Shown here: positions 36,994 through 49,620 of the stretch, piece after piece
Position numbering within the stretch: position 1 is the stretch's first letter
Layout of the letters: every line of letters begins with the position of its first letter
Source: Torreya grandis
Lineage: Eukaryota > Streptophyta > Pinopsida > Cupressales > Taxaceae
Direction: 5' to 3'
Length of the DNA stretch: 64,000 nt
NCBI GenBank assembly: GCA_037957365.1
Contig: JARHVA010003167.1
Location: 548,501-612,500, forward strand
The notes under the pieces: model-generated
The model's input: the letters and a program-made list of their open reading frames with translations, nothing else
Told to the model about the DNA's origin: nothing
Databases searched by the model: none
Translations under genes and position numbers: made by a program

Positions 36994-38817
36994 ATTCTAT
37001 ATGGGGAACATAATGAAAAACCAAAAAATCCAAATCAAATTATCAATTGGGATGATATAGTTTATGAGGAAGAATTTAAATACCTAAGTACAAATAATTT
37101 CATTTATGATATGAATCCATACCATCTTTATGATAATCAATACATGGAACACAATAAAAAACTAGCTTATGATCCAACTCAATATTTGGATGATATTGTT
37201 TATGAGGACTTAGATGCATTGGTTTGTGTGAGGAATCAAGCTACACAATGCCCCATTATCATTCCAAGACCTCATACTTTGGCTTATGTAAGAAATCATG
37301 CTCCACACCACCCTATTGTTACCATTTCAAGACTTTATCCTTTGGATTGTGCAAGTAATCATACTCCCCAATGTCCTACCATTATCTAACTACAGGCCAT
37401 TCCTTGTCTAGTACCAATACCATCAAAATATTAACTGATATAATCATTTCAAGACCAATAATGTTCAAAACAATTATTTTCCAACTCATTGGAAACCAAG
37501 GCCAAGAAAACCAACCAATCTAATATGTTTTTTGTCAAACCAATCACTTGTGATAAGTCAACCTATGATGAATCACCTATTGGTTCTATAATAGTTGTCA
37601 AGGAGTATGACTCTGAGAAGCCAATATTTTTTGAGTCACTCAATGATTATAACTACCTTTGGGTAAATCACTACCTTGACCATAAGCCTATTTTTCAAGA
37701 GCCTCTTATTGACAAGCCTGTCTCTAAGGAGTTGTCTCTTGACCTTTTTCCAATCCTAGAGGAGTCCTATTCTAAAAAGACAATATTTTTGAAGCACATT
37801 ATGTCATCATATGCCATTACTTTTCTAATACCAAGTATTCAACAAGACATAATTATAATAGAGTACTCATCAGATGAAGAATCAAAGTTAGAGTTGGGTT
37901 CTATTATTGAATCAATATCAGATTTAGCATCAAAATCAGAATCAACATTAGTATCAACATTAGATTTAGATATAGAATATGTTCATGACTATTAGAACAT
38001 TGTTAATGTATGCCTTATAGATCAATTTGAATATATTTATGATCCTTCTACAATTTTTGAGGATGAGTACTTCAAATTTGACATAAGTTATTCTAGTATC
38101 TTCTACAAGGATTGTGTATCCTTTCCCTATTCTATTACCATTTTATAGGCCATTAACATCAACCAAAATATAAATATTATTGACATTACATCAATCATAA
38201 GTGTTTATTAGGACTTATAGAATCACACTTTATTAAACTGCATCCATGGTGATGTAGTAGTTGAATAAGAGCAAGGATGCCAAGACCACATTCATGCAGT
38301 AAAAGAACACTCTCCTAGTGAAACCTTTTTGAAGGTGCTAAGGGACAATAAAATTCAAAGGTTAATATTCCTTTGTGAAACCTTCTCAAAGAAACTATGA
38401 AACAATCAAGACAACTTCATTGGTGAAGACCTCATCAAGGCACCAATAGCTGAGCACAAAAGTTCTTCACTGCTTGATGAAGATAAAATCAAAAATCAAA
38501 TAAAAATAGATACTAATATATAACATAATCAAATGGTAGCTACACTAAAGATCAAGAAACAATATAATCTAGTGGTCTTATTAAGATAATATTCAAATGT
38601 CTTTAGCCCCACCACAACCAAAGTCATGTCAAATCTAACATCAACAATATTATGTGTGACTAAATGTCGTAATCTTCATTTATTTCCCCACCATTATAAG
38701 TTCCATTATCATCTACCATTACATTTCATAATCAAACTAATAATCCATTATCTTTCCTTGTTTACCATCCATGGCCACACTTTTATTTGTAGAGGATACA
38801 AAGATACCTTGTCTTGA
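36994..38817 (+). pseudogene. Z ORF, about 608 codons, function unknown
   Basis: One reading frame runs from 36,994 to the TGA at 38,815-38,817 with no frame change. It is interrupted by roughly a dozen stops (TAA, TAG, TGA) that all fit C-to-T loss of Gln or Arg. This makes it the best-kept coding frame in the window; 37,489-37,995 is open for 168 codons. Features are an acidic N-terminus (INWDDIVYEEEFKYL), about three repeats of 20-21 residues (V-R-N-x-A-x-x-x-P-I pattern), a Gln-rich stretch, then EYSSDEESKLELGSIIESIS and SKSESTLVSTLDLDIEYV. Its end includes KIKKQYNLVVLLR and YSNVFSPTTT. I recognise no enzyme motif, signal peptide or membrane segment. A Gag-like or accessory role is possible but unproven. 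Confidence 0.6.
37219..37389 (+). repeat. Coding tandem repeat of 60-63 bp, nearly three units
   Basis: Units start at 37,219, 37,279 and 37,342 and encode LVCVRNQATQCPIIIPRPHT, LAYVRNHAPHHPIVTISRLY and LDCASNHTPQCPTII. All keep the reading frame, which supports a real protein repeat. Confidence 0.75.
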
Positions 38818-40931
38818 AGATTGAAGAAACCAGAATCAATGACAAACGAAGATGAAAAAAACATTCTTAACAACTAAATCTATAGCTAGTTTTTGACAGA
38901 GTGACTATTTAGATGAGGTATGGGATAGAAACTAAGATGATTGATTACTATATTTATATCATTTTTATATTAGGATGTGCATCTCCCCATCATTAGGAAT
39001 AATAGATTTAAAAACTACACCTAAGCCAAAAACATGTACCATACCATTTCACATTACCATGTCATTACCATTGTTACATGTCCTTTTTCCATTATCACGT
39101 ATCCTTCCATTGAACCCATAATTTAGGGGAAACCCTCTTACCATTTTATCTAATTTATCAAACCATCATTATCTTTAGTAAGACTATGCCATCTAACCAT
39201 TCCATTGTTATCTATAACAAAGCCTATTTTTAGTCATCCTACCTAATCCTATTTTGATCTTGGTTACTTTGGTTGTTCTGGCACTTTTTGTGAAGGGATT
39301 TTGATCAAGTTTAAACTCTTATAAAATTCATATTTACAATGATAGTCTATGAAAGTAGTGTGGTAGTTGATATAGCAAGATATCTTTCATTTTCCATCTT
39401 GTATCAAGTTTATTTATATGAGCCTGATTATAACATCCTATGGGAAAATCAATGTCTCACCAGTCTTGATACTAATTATAATAGCCTATAGATAAATTAG
39501 TATCATTTACCTTATTATATTGTATCAAAGTTATAACCACCTATGGATAAAATAGGCAATACACTTGTTTACCATGCATTACTACATCACCTAGCCATCA
39601 CTATTTTCATTTGACTAGCCATTTATCGAATTTAAAAACTTATGAGGACCTAGTTGGTTTTCCCCCACCTTTTATGTTGATAGAATTAATGTTACTTGAG
39701 GTCATTTTAGGATTATATGGGTCATGCTCATTTCATGTTAATGTCACCTCAATCCCCCTTTTCATATGCTCTCACCATTTTATAAGAAACCTAATCCAAA
39801 TGCTCTCACCATTTTTTGAGCTAGTATATTGTCATTCTTGATTGAGTTAAGATACCTCAAAATTATAAAAACATTCATAACATTTCAAAAATCTAAAAAT
39901 ATTTGTGCTATGTAAGCTTAGTCAGTTATCTTTGATCTGGCCTATTGGGGCAAAGTCATTATTAGGATGTGGGCTTCTTGTTTATTTATTTATTTCAAGT
40001 TATTTTTTTATTTATTCACTTGCCTATTTGTTTGCTTTCAACACTATTTCCTCAACTCAATCTATATGCATTTATTGGGTGATTATTTGAGCACATTATT
40101 CTTGAGTCCATCCATATTCATACGTCAACATTGTCATCATATTTTTATCATTGGTGCATTATTTTCAAGTATTAATTGGATCGAGAGTTAGTCCTTATGC
40201 ATATTTTGGCCAAATCTTCATGGTGTTTTATTATGAAGCCTTCCATCACATGTTATAACAAAAATTAACTTCAAGAAGGTATAAAATCAATGGATCCACA
40301 AATTTTTCTCCTTGGTACTTTGTCAAATCCTTCCATCCCACCATTGATCAAATTGACCCATTAACCATTCTAGTTGTATCATTGGTAATCAAGATGAGCA
40401 TCTCCTCATTGGTAGGTACAACTGAATATTCACATTGATCAATCTTATTCTTCTATTCATCTATTTCATTACTTTTCAACCACTCATATTTAATCTTTAT
40501 TCTAGGTTATATACTTGATTTATGCTTGCTAATCAGCCCTAATTAGGGCAAAATCATCTTTAGCCAATCTAGATCCTCTTAATGATTATAGCTGCCTATG
40601 GGAAAATCATTATTTTAACTTCTATTCCTGATTATAACCACATTTAGGAAAATTGGTAATATTTTTAAATCAATTCATTCCAGCATTTTCTCATTTTAAT
40701 TAATCTCATTCATGGGTTAATTCCACCTTTCTTATTTTTGAGGGACCATCCATCAACAAATTTGACAACCACTCCCTCGAGGGGGCATCATCATAGGCTT
40801 CCCAAACACCATTTGGATCTTTGTTCTTCAATCATCATCATCATCATCATCATCATCATATTTTTGGCATAAAATCCATTTATCATTATTTTAGAATATG
40901 TTTTTGTTCTTATATCTTGCAATGCCTTACC
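38818..40931 (+). other. Non-coding 3' region of Z with dispersed short repeats
   Basis: No convincing gene. A phrase like ATTATAACCACCTATGGATA with small changes recurs near 39,430, 39,475, 39,530, 40,590 and 40,635, each time followed by AAAAT or AAATT and a short GTAT/GTAA word. This suggests an old tandem array or repeated stem-forming unit. An (ATC)n tract lies at 40,830-40,859. Frames at 39,611-40,191 are hydrophobic by composition only. Confidence 0.45.
40830..40859. repeat. (ATC)n microsatellite
   Basis: About ten ATC/TCA units. On the minus strand this would give a Met run (inside 40,791-40,997) and on the plus strand a His or Ser run; neither is taken as coding. Confidence 0.9.
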
Positions 40932-40945
40932 AAATAGGGGCAAAC
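40932..40945 (+). promoter_or_regulatory. Candidate polypurine tract of element Z
   Basis: AAATAGGGGCAAAC lies directly before TGTAGACACC. A G-rich purine tract next to TG is where second-strand synthesis starts in LTR retroelements, so this marks a plus-strand 3' LTR start. Confidence 0.6.
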
Positions 40946-41926
40946 TGTAGACACCTAAATCTAGCCACCAATGACCTCCAGCCAAGCTTTTGACCAATTT
41001 CTACCAAAATGCACAATTTGGCATAAAAGCACTAAAACACATTAAATGAGTTGAAATTGATATATTGAAGTACCAATTTTGGTTAGGGTATCCCTAAATT
41101 GGTTAATGAAATTTATGGGCCATCTAACTTTTATCAAATCATTTAGTGTTAAAATGCGAATTTTGCACCTAGGTGCTTTGGATTGATATTTTCTATAAAA
41201 ACTCTTACATAAAACATGTGCATTTATTATTTGGTTTTGGAAACATCATAAATGTGACAATGGATCTAATACATCTGACATCACATTCTAATTCTAATCC
41301 AGTCAAATTTTAGATCAATAACAAGGCATTTTGATCAATTTGAGTAATTTGTGCACAAAGTGCTTAATCATGCTTAACATCTAATTAGGCTAAATTAGGG
41401 ACAAATTAAGAATTATAGATTTATTAATTTGGCACTAATTTTTTTGAATTAAGATCTAATTCTTAATTTGACCCTAATTTGGTTTAATTAGATCTTAAGC
41501 ATGATTAAGCACTTTGTGCACAAATTACTCAAATTAATCTAAATGCCTTGTTATTGGTCAAAAATTTGACTAGATTGGAATTAGAATGTGATGTAAAATA
41601 TGTTAGATCTATTATCACATTGATGATGTTTATAACACCAAATAATAAATTAACATGTCTTGTGCAAGAGTTTTGATATAAAAGAGTAATCCAAAGCACC
41701 TAGGTGTAAAATTGGCATTTTAACTCAAAATAATTTGATCAAAGTTAGCTGGTCCATAAATTGCATTACCCCATTTAGGGATACACTAACCAAAATCAGA
41801 ACTTAAATATATCAATTTTAACTAATTTAATGTGTTTTTGTGTTTTTAGGCCAAATTGTGCATTTTGGTGGAAATAGGTCAACAGCTTCGTTAAAGGTCA
41901 TTAGTGGCCAGATTTAGGTGTGTATA
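40946..41926. repeat. Large inverted repeat (palindrome), arms about 475 bp
   Basis: The left arm (40,946-41,420) reads outward as the reverse complement of the right arm (about 41,453-41,926), with a spacer near 30 bases. Matching words include TACCAAAATGCACAATTTGG (left) against CCAAATTGTGCATTTTGGTG (right), GTGCACAAAGTGCTTAATCA against GATTAAGCACTTTGTGCACA, and GCACCTAGGTGCTTTGGATT against AATCCAAAGCACCTAGGTG. The left end TGTAGACACC is mirrored by GGTGTGTATA on the right. The left arm looks like an LTR start, so this may be two LTR starts joined tail to tail, or a foldback element. Confidence 0.85.
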
Positions 41927-42600
41927 GATACTACCAACCTTTGGATATATTTTCACTAGTCATGTCCTCTTTCAAAAAAAAATTGATTAGGTATTTTTTC
42001 TCTAGACTGGCTAATAGGTATAAAGAGTAGCCTTTCTATTATGTTATTCTTTGCAAATTTCGGTACAACCTTGGAAGTTGAAGCTTTTTCGATCCTACGG
42101 GGTTGATCACTCTCAATTTCTCTTTTTTTTTATCATGTGTTTTATACCACTATACCTTCACCATAGAAAAGTGCCTCTTCCCGATTTACTCCATAAAAGT
42201 GTTCTTCTTATCAGTTTAGAAGAGCATCTTCTCCTTGAGTAGGTTCTTGTGTCTCTTTGTTGGGAAGTGGACTCTTCTTGTTGTCCACATGTACTTTTCA
42301 TGCCTTCCACCATAAAATCTTGATTTTTGATGTCATTTGGTCAAGTATTTTGATTATGTGGATCCAAGGAGGGATAACACCACTCATATTTTTGATCGAA
42401 GTTGTTTTTAATATGTACAATGGTTTTGGAAGTACTTGGTGAAGCTATGACATAAATATTTGGGGGATTTGGTTATGTGTTTTGTATTTTTAATCACCGA
42501 TTACCTTGGTATTTCTACTATCTCCTTAATATGGTTGATTGTTGGGCTGATATATCATGTTTATAAATCTAAGATTTATACCTCTTCCTAGCTACTAAAT
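41927..42600. other. Unassigned segment, possible remainder of Z LTR
   Basis: Short plus-strand open runs at 42,051-42,442 are rich in Leu, Phe and Ser, but they match nothing I know. T-rich stretches and the position after an LTR start suggest R/U5-like sequence of Z. No TG...CA end or target duplication was found. Confidence 0.3.
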
Positions 42601-42639
42601 CATTACAAAAACTCTTAAGTAGTGATTTGACCTCATGTA

Positions 42640-43330
42640 ATTCATTTGTAGGAGCAGGGCTCAAAGTTAGTGCCTTAGTTGTAGTGGGAATTGAAGAAAT
42701 TATAGGTGGTATAGGACCTATCTCTAGAAATAGAGGATTTAGTGGTCTTGGGACAATTTTTTAGCTTGATTCAAATAATTCTCTACCCTTATCATGATTT
42801 CATTAGTAACAATGAGTATGGTGCCACCCACAGATTGAATCATAATAGCTATATCACTATTTAGGGATCTCAAGTAATATAAGAAATCATTCTCTAAAAT
42901 TTTCTTAATGAGTACTGGAATTCTATTCCATGTGTTTTGAAAGTGGAAATTGAAATCAGTCATGAGATCATGGGGAGCCTGTTAAATGGTGGTTAACTAT
43001 TCAACAAATGAAAGGTGGTCACTCTTATCTTTAAATTGGGCACATAGTGTAGTGCCTAAATCATCTCAAATTTGTATGGAGTTGGGAGCAAGACCTTTGT
43101 ACCACTGTAAAGCTTTACCCTTGAAGAAGGAGACTAAGACCCTAATTACAACATTCTCTTATACCACATTGTGGATGGTGGATGGTTTGGAAATGTCTTA
43201 TATGTGTTCCATGGGAGTATTGAATGTTTTTCTAGTGAAATATGGTAGGCTTTTAAAGGTTGACATTGGTATATCATCATATTGAGCCAACTAGAGAGGG
43301 TTGGCCCCATTGAAGGCTATAATTTTTTTT
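42640..43330 (-). pseudogene. gag: gag of element W (partial)
   Basis: At 42,739-42,963 the minus strand reads TDFNFHFQNTWNRIPVLIKK, NDFLYYLRSLNSDIAIMIQS and EIMIRVENYLNQAKK, the plant gypsy Gag capsid core, homologous to element V's gag at 13,408-13,701. Upstream (43,000-43,320) a less clear N-terminal part includes an ending that mirrors ISYMCSMGVL-like complement. The C-terminal Gag part and protease expected to the left are missing, because element Z begins near 42,600. The plus-strand frame at 42,986-43,285 is its complement. Confidence 0.8.
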
Positions 43331-43627
43331 GCCATTGTAGGAGGAATAAAATTTATGGAGTAGGATTACTTGCACAAGATGGAAACATATTTTCTAAATA
43401 TAATTTATAATGAGGTAAAATTGATTTTGTTCTCTTTTTAATTGGAAATGATAATTCTAAACAATCAGCTTTCTTAACTTTTGTAGTTAATCTCATTTGT
43501 CAGCTTATCATGTGTAACCCTTGATGAATTGAACCTATAAAATAGTATAGTCACTAGGTGACTTTGGAATGCATTCAAAGCTGATGCAACTGTTACCAAA
43601 ATATCACCAATTTCTTTATTCTTTTTG
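43331..43627 (-). other. W leader between primer-binding site and gag
   Basis: Non-coding. About 300 bases lie between primer site and gag, similar to the layout in element V. No clear structure. Confidence 0.45.
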
Positions 43628-43650
43628 GGTCCCATTGGGCATGCCAAAAA
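43628..43650 (-). promoter_or_regulatory. Candidate primer-binding site of element W
   Basis: TTTTTGGCATGCCCAATGGG on the minus strand, one base inside the 5' LTR (which ends at 43,652). It is shared with element V at the same place, TTTTGGCATTCCTAATG, which argues for function. The tRNA is not identified. Confidence 0.6.
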
Positions 43651-43651
43651 C

Positions 43652-46600
43652 TATTATCAGATAAGTTTTGCACTAATTCTAATGTGGAATAGCTCATCAT
43701 GCAAAAACTAATGATATAATGAGAAAAAATCTAAGCCATGGGACTTTATAAAATAGAGGTTACCATTCAAATAAGGCCATATTCCTTTCAGTATATCTAA
43801 TGCAACTAGTAGTATATTGGTTCTATGGAAATTCTAATTTTTTAGTGTCTTTTTCTCTTAAACTAAAATTTAAAGATGGAAAATAGATAGAATAAAACTT
43901 TATGAAACTAAAAATGATGATTGAACTAGATATATTAATGGGTCTTAATGATTTCTCAATGAACACAATGGAATAGAGAATTATATTGAAATGGGTTCAA
44001 CACAAACTCATACAAATGAGAAACCAGAGGCAATATTTAGTTATTCTCATAAAAGGGAAACAAGTTCTTTATTTTAATCAAACAATATTTTTAGAAGGGA
44101 AAAAATACCACAAATGAATCTCTTATGACTAAAATAAGAAATAAAACTTCCACAAACGCTCGACTAACTTACATATACAAATATTTCTCAGAATAAAGGC
44201 AAATCTTCAATTTATTTATGTCTCAAAGGTTAGAAATTATAGAACATAGATTCAAAATGCATAAATTATATAATCTAGGAGTAAAAAAATGCATTGGGCA
44301 ATGGTGTCTACCCATATTTATACAAAAAATATCATAAATGAGATGTAGTTGTCAAACTTGAATGCCTAGTAAGAGAAACCATGTAGATCTAGAATCTTCA
44401 TGCAAAAAAGAGGTGAGTTCTTCTATATCTAGCATCTTAGACTTGTAGAACAATTAGAAAATGGCATTCAAGAGATCAAGATGATCTTGGGCATAGAATG
44501 GTGTGGCATGGCATGGCTATAAATGGAAGATATCCATGCAATGCTTCTTCATCTTCAACATTTGAGAACAACTATTTATGAAAAATGGGCGGTGCCTAAA
44601 TAGAACATGACTTTTAAAAATAAATATAACTTTGAATTAATCTAAGTTACTTTTCATGTAAAACCCTAAATTGAAAAAACACAAGTGATAATTTTACAAC
44701 AAAAATTCATATCACTTTTACAGAAAGGAACTTGCAATTTTCAATTCATGATTTTACACTTTTAGAAATTTATACTTGTCAAAATGGAAAGTGTAATTTG
44801 CAACCACACTTTTTACAAATTTCACATTGTCAAAAATATAAAGTGTAAAATATGTTCTCTTTCACAAAAAGAGTTATAAAAAATAGTTACACCTTCACAA
44901 TTACAACTTTTAATGTTTTCTACAAGATGAAATTACAAATGACACCACAACATTTGAAAATATTCAATAGAGATAAATTAATCAATATCTAGAATCTCTT
45001 TAGCCTTGTCATTCTTGGCCTATAGTTTTTCAACATATGCATTGAAGGAATTGAAAGATTCTTGTATTTGTTATACATCTGACCCACAAGAGTAGATATT
45101 AGAGGCTACACAATCTACTTGAATGTTGAATAATTCTTCCTTGAAAGTCTTTATTCCTTGTATTTTTTTTTATCATCTTATCAATTGCTCTTTCATACCT
45201 AAGAAAGTAGTGGATAGAACATAGGGTGAAGACTATGTTCTTTGTATATTATTTCTCAACTATTTCCTTAAATTTATTTTTAATCAATTCCACTTGAAGG
45301 AGATTATTTGCATTATCTATTATTTAGAATGACATTGTGTTCATCATCCCATTGATGTCATATAATACATCAATCACCTTGTTATGTGCCATCATGGCTT
45401 GGTGAGTAAATTCGGTTAATACTCTTATCTAAAATTGATTAGCCCTATGTATTTCTTCATGCCCAACATCATTATATAGTATCTTCTCAAAAATGATGAC
45501 ATCTATATAAATTATTTTTACATCTATTAATTTTGGATAATACAAGTTCAAAGTTTGAATCTCTCTATATTTATTGACTTGATCTTTCAGGGTGGTCTTT
45601 CTCTCTCTAATTATTTCATTGTGGTCCATTATTGATTAAATGACCTTATTTACCTTATTAATTAGTTCCTCTGACCATTATTTTATATCCCTTTCCATAT
45701 GATCCATTCTCTCAAACTAAATCAATGAAATCTTGATCTAAAAATTGCTTGATTAGTTGTACTGCTTGTAGTTGTTCTGATGATTCACTGGGCTATGTAA
45801 ATTATTTTAATCCATCTGTAAGACATTCCACTTTTATATTTAATTAATCCTTAGTGGACTTGTCATGATTAATCCTTACAAAGAGAGAATTGATTCTATA
45901 TTACACATCATGTTTGATCCCCTCTCTTGTCAACCATTCAAGATGAGTTTTATAAATATGGTAATCCCTCACCATAATATTTTCTTTTGATTTATTTCAT
46001 GGGGGGAATGTAATTTCAACATACATTTCTCCCTTTTCATCATTGAATATCCTAGAGAAGGTGTTGGGAGTAGGTTTGGACTTCTTCTTGACCTCTAAGA
46101 GACCAAAGTCCAAAGTGATAAGATCAATCATCTTTTTTCTCTTCTTCCCTACTAACGGGGATAGCCATGTAGGAGTAGCCAAAGAATTAACAACTAATGT
46201 AGCTTCACTAACATACACCATGACCATTGTAGAGTCTTGAGAGGATGATGCTATTGATTGTTTAGTATGTGTTTGTGAAACTTTACCCCCATCAGTAGGC
46301 TATAATCTTACATTCACATCAAACACCTATGTTGCTTCAATTTGTACTAAAAGAGTTGTGGAAATAGTGGAAGTATATGAGGTGGGGTTAACATAATCAA
46401 CTATGTCCCTTGGGGTACTGTAAGATGGGACAAACACATGGATTGTGAATTTGTAGATAGTGGGAAGAGTTGAAGCCAAAGCATTAAATCAATCAATGAG
46501 ATGTGAGGCATAAATTAGGGTTGGTGATTTGAGAAAAGTGAGTGGAAATGAAAATGAAATAGTACTTACTTTAGGAGTTGGGGTAGCATAAAAAACTGAA

Positions 46601-48969
46601 GTCAAGATGACTAAGTCCATGGTTTTGTATTATTGAGTGGTGTTGGAAATTAATGGCAATGAAATGGAAGTGATTATAAATGGAATGAGAAAAGGAAATG
46701 GGATGAAGGGGAAGGTAAAATTAGAGGAAAATAAAGTGGAGTGAAAACTTGAGATTCCAATGATGGGGGACCCTAAGTGTCCACTTGACTCAATTATGTT
46801 GGTTTCACTTGGCTTATTATGGTGGATAATGTAGTTAAAATGGTAGGTGGAGTGAAAACTATAGATGTATGGGGAGTGGAGGTAAGAGGTGGAGTGGAAA
46901 CTAGAGCTGATGAAACCTAAGGTGCTGGAGGAGTAGAAATAAGAGGTGGAGGTGTTGAAAACTCTTGAGTAATGTAGGTAGGAGGGGGCGAACAAAAAAG
47001 ATGGGGGTTGTCATGATGATAGTCATGAGTATAGAAGTTGTAGAAGCTTCTGATGCTAATGTATCTTTAGGTGAAATATCTATTGGTTGATCTATATATT
47101 ATCCTTATCTATTGGATTCCCATTTCTTTGCCTTAGCCTTTTTCTTCTTGTTTTTCTATTTTAAAGATCCTCTAATGATTCTCTTAGGTACTCTTCTAAT
47201 GGAGTGATCCCCTCAACATTAAGATTTAAAAGCTTTTCTCTTAACCTAATTATTTCTCTTGTCACTTATAATCCCTTAATCCTTAGCCAAATTATAGTTC
47301 TATTAATTACATGGGACATTCTATCAAATAAAGACAAAGAATATGTAGTTGGCCACGTCACTAGTGGAATGGGTTATGTGATGACTTGCATGTAATATAT
47401 TAGGTCCACTCTAATGTCATCATCTACCAGGTCATATATAAAAGGTGCCAGATCATAATCTTTAATTTTTTGAAGGGACATCCTAGAATAATCCATCATT
47501 ATGAATACTTCCTCATCATCAAAATCTTCCTAATAATCCTCATAATATGGCATGCATGCATATGTATCAAGTGCCATTGTGCTAGTGATCTTGCCTATAC
47601 ATCAAAGAATGGCCTAGAATCTAAAGTTTTTAGTGTCATTTAGAATTTTTTTTCCTTATAACACTTTGTATTAATGAGGGATTGGCATGTGTATTAACCA
47701 ATGGAAACTGGGAAATGTATCCCTACCTTGTGCCTATTAGAGAGGAACTTATGAGTTTCTATGAGTTGCCTAGCCAAATCCAATAATGTCGATTTATCGC
47801 TAACATATCAGGGAAGGGTGTAGGGATAACCACTGAATCCAACTACCTTGATGTAGAAAAAGGTGGGGAGTTGTATGAAGTAGGAGCCCCACTTACAGAT
47901 TTCATCCAGTGCTACTTTTGAGAACCTTGTTCTCCCAAGTTCCTTGTCAAACATGATAATGATGAAATAGATGAAAGCCTCATTTAATCATCTAAAGTGG
48001 TGATTACTAGCCTATAATGTGAGGTCAGGGTAGTAATTATATACTCTATTTATCTCCTCAAGAATTGTGTTAAGTCCTAGGAATAGAATTCCTTTGGCCA
48101 AAATTTATATAATGTAGGAGGTCACATAAAATTTGTTTATTGTTTGTACTTCCATCAATTTCTTGTGGAAGGAATAACTTATTAACTAGGCCTAATGAAT
48201 ATATTGATTATTCTTTCAGATGACATAGATGTACTGGTACATCCATTCTTAAAAACACTTGGCATTAGGACTGCCTGTCACATGGTGTAATAGTATGATA
48301 ATGTCTACTACTTTAATGAAATCAGGGCTATACATAGTCTTTGGTAACCTGCTAGAGGAATGCTTGGGGGAATTGAGCCATTGTTTGTTTATTATTTTAT
48401 GAAACCCATATTTTTTATCCTCATAGAATTATGTGGATGTATGTGGATTAATATCTAGATAACATTCAAAATCTAGGATTACAAATATTGAGTTGATAAA
48501 ATTAGTGGCCAGATTTAGAATATTTTCCCATTTCTCATTATAGGCCCCTCCTCTGTCAGGATCATAGTGTTGGGCCATAGTTAGCACCAACTCAGGGCTC
48601 TAAACTGATAGTGGGAAGTCTATAGGTTTTTTAAGGCTAGATTAATAAAAACTCTAGACCTAATCATTCTTAAAGTTTGTACCTATCCAAAGCCAAAAAT
48701 CTCCTACATCAATGTGACCTAAATCAGTATTTGTTATTTATGCAACATTAGACTTAAAACTTGTAGTCACTCCAGGGCCTTTGGATTTGAAATTCATTTC
48801 CTTAAGAGACATGTAAATAGAGGTTATTATTAATTATAAAACAATTGTGAAAGTTGGTGGGATCTGCAGGTGTTTAAAGTAGTTATATCCTTTGATGAAG
48901 ATAAGACATGGTTTGAGCAGGTTAAAGTTTTATGAAACTAAGAGGCACTTGAAGTAGGTGGAAGTTCCT
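43652..48969 (-). repeat. Right (5') LTR of element W, inner part
   Basis: Homologous to 27,001-32,330. It begins TATTATCAGATAAG where the left copy has TGTTATCACATAAG, and is followed outward by the ORF copy. It stops at the X insertion near 48,969; the outer 1.2 kb of the LTR is found at 57,942-59,140. Confidence 0.83.
44978..48960 (-). pseudogene. Second copy of the unknown LTR ORF (right W LTR)
   Basis: It repeats the left-LTR ORF in order and content. At 47,400-47,600 it reads ACMPYYEDY, EDFDDEE, YSRMSLQKIKDYDLAPFIYD, LVDDDIRVDLIYYMQVIT. The Pro/Ser/Thr-rich part is at 46,630-46,995 (complement of a Val/Gly-rich plus strand). The coiled-coil end has NEIIRERKTTLKDQVNKYRE and IQTLNLYYPKLID at 45,429-45,629. 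It ends in NDKAKEILDID and TAA at 44,978-44,980, the same stop as the left copy. Many stops and frame changes are private to each copy, so both decayed after insertion. The upstream end is cut by element X. Confidence 0.62.
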
Positions 48970-48984
48970 CATTTCACTCATTTC

Positions 48985-49620
48985 AACATGGTATATCTAT
49001 AATCTATTGTTTGAGAGTGTTCACCATAGCCTTCTAGGGAATCAACTTTTCATCTTTGGTCTAAAAATGGTTTTTAACCCAATTGATGATTGACTATGAA
49101 TCACCATAAACCTTTAGATGAGATATGCTTCATTGTACTTCCTATCAAAGCCTTGCCACAAGTGCTTCATATTAAACTATGTTATTGATATAAGGAAAGA
49201 TGATTATGAATGAATTAAGGATTAGATCCTCCTATGGTGTGATAAACAAAAGGCTTGCTCATAATCCATGCACTTTGAATGATCCATCAAAATACAACTT
49301 CCAGTGCTGCTCCTCAAGATGTGTTTCAATTATGGTCATTATAGATTCATCAAGAAAATGGAATGTCAATGAATTTATTTGCAAGGGGTGCTTTAACAAG
49401 TTGATCTGCAAGAACTTACCCCTTAATGGCTTTTTGGTTCACATATTCTATCTCAAACTCATTGAGAAGCATGAACCATTTATCTATATGGCCTTGTAGA
49501 AATATTTTAGATAGTATATACCCGAGTGGATCTACTTTTAAAATGACCATGGTCCTATTGTTCAACATGTAATGTCGTAGGTTATGAGTTATGAAGACCA
49601 TGGATAAATAGGTTTTTTCT
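48985..49620 (-). pseudogene. RH: RNase H domain of element X
   Basis: This removes RNA from RNA:DNA hybrids in active relatives. At 49,416-49,601 the connection reads THNLRHYMLNNRTMVILKVD, LGYILSKIFLQGHIDKWFML and NEFEIEYVNQKAIKG. The RNase H core follows with HWKLYFDGSFKVHGL (about 49,290-49,330, catalytic Asp kept), NNIV, YEALVARL (Glu kept) and HLKVYGDS (third acidic residue kept) near 49,110-49,240. The frame is cut soon after, at the X border. Layout and motifs match the plant Tat/Ogre-like branch of gypsy. Confidence 0.85.

Larger units (their letters stand above)
36965..42600 (+). mobile_element. Element Z: plus-strand retroelement fragment with one large unknown ORF
   Basis: It lies between W's pol linker and W's gag, in the opposite orientation, so it is an insertion. 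It holds a frame of about 600 codons (36,994-38,817), a 2.1 kb non-coding part, a polypurine tract (40,932-40,945) and an LTR-type start TGTAGACACC at 40,946. No RT, RNase H or integrase was seen, so Z is non-autonomous or heavily deleted. No 5' LTR was found at its left end. Both borders are approximate, and W sequence (gag end and protease) seems to have been lost at the site. The last 0.7 kb (41,927-42,600) may be the rest of the LTR. Confidence 0.5.

Noticed and set aside
40791..40997. Minus-strand frame with a run of Met residues
   Set aside because: The run is produced by the (ATC)n microsatellite, and the frame crosses the polypurine tract and LTR start of Z.
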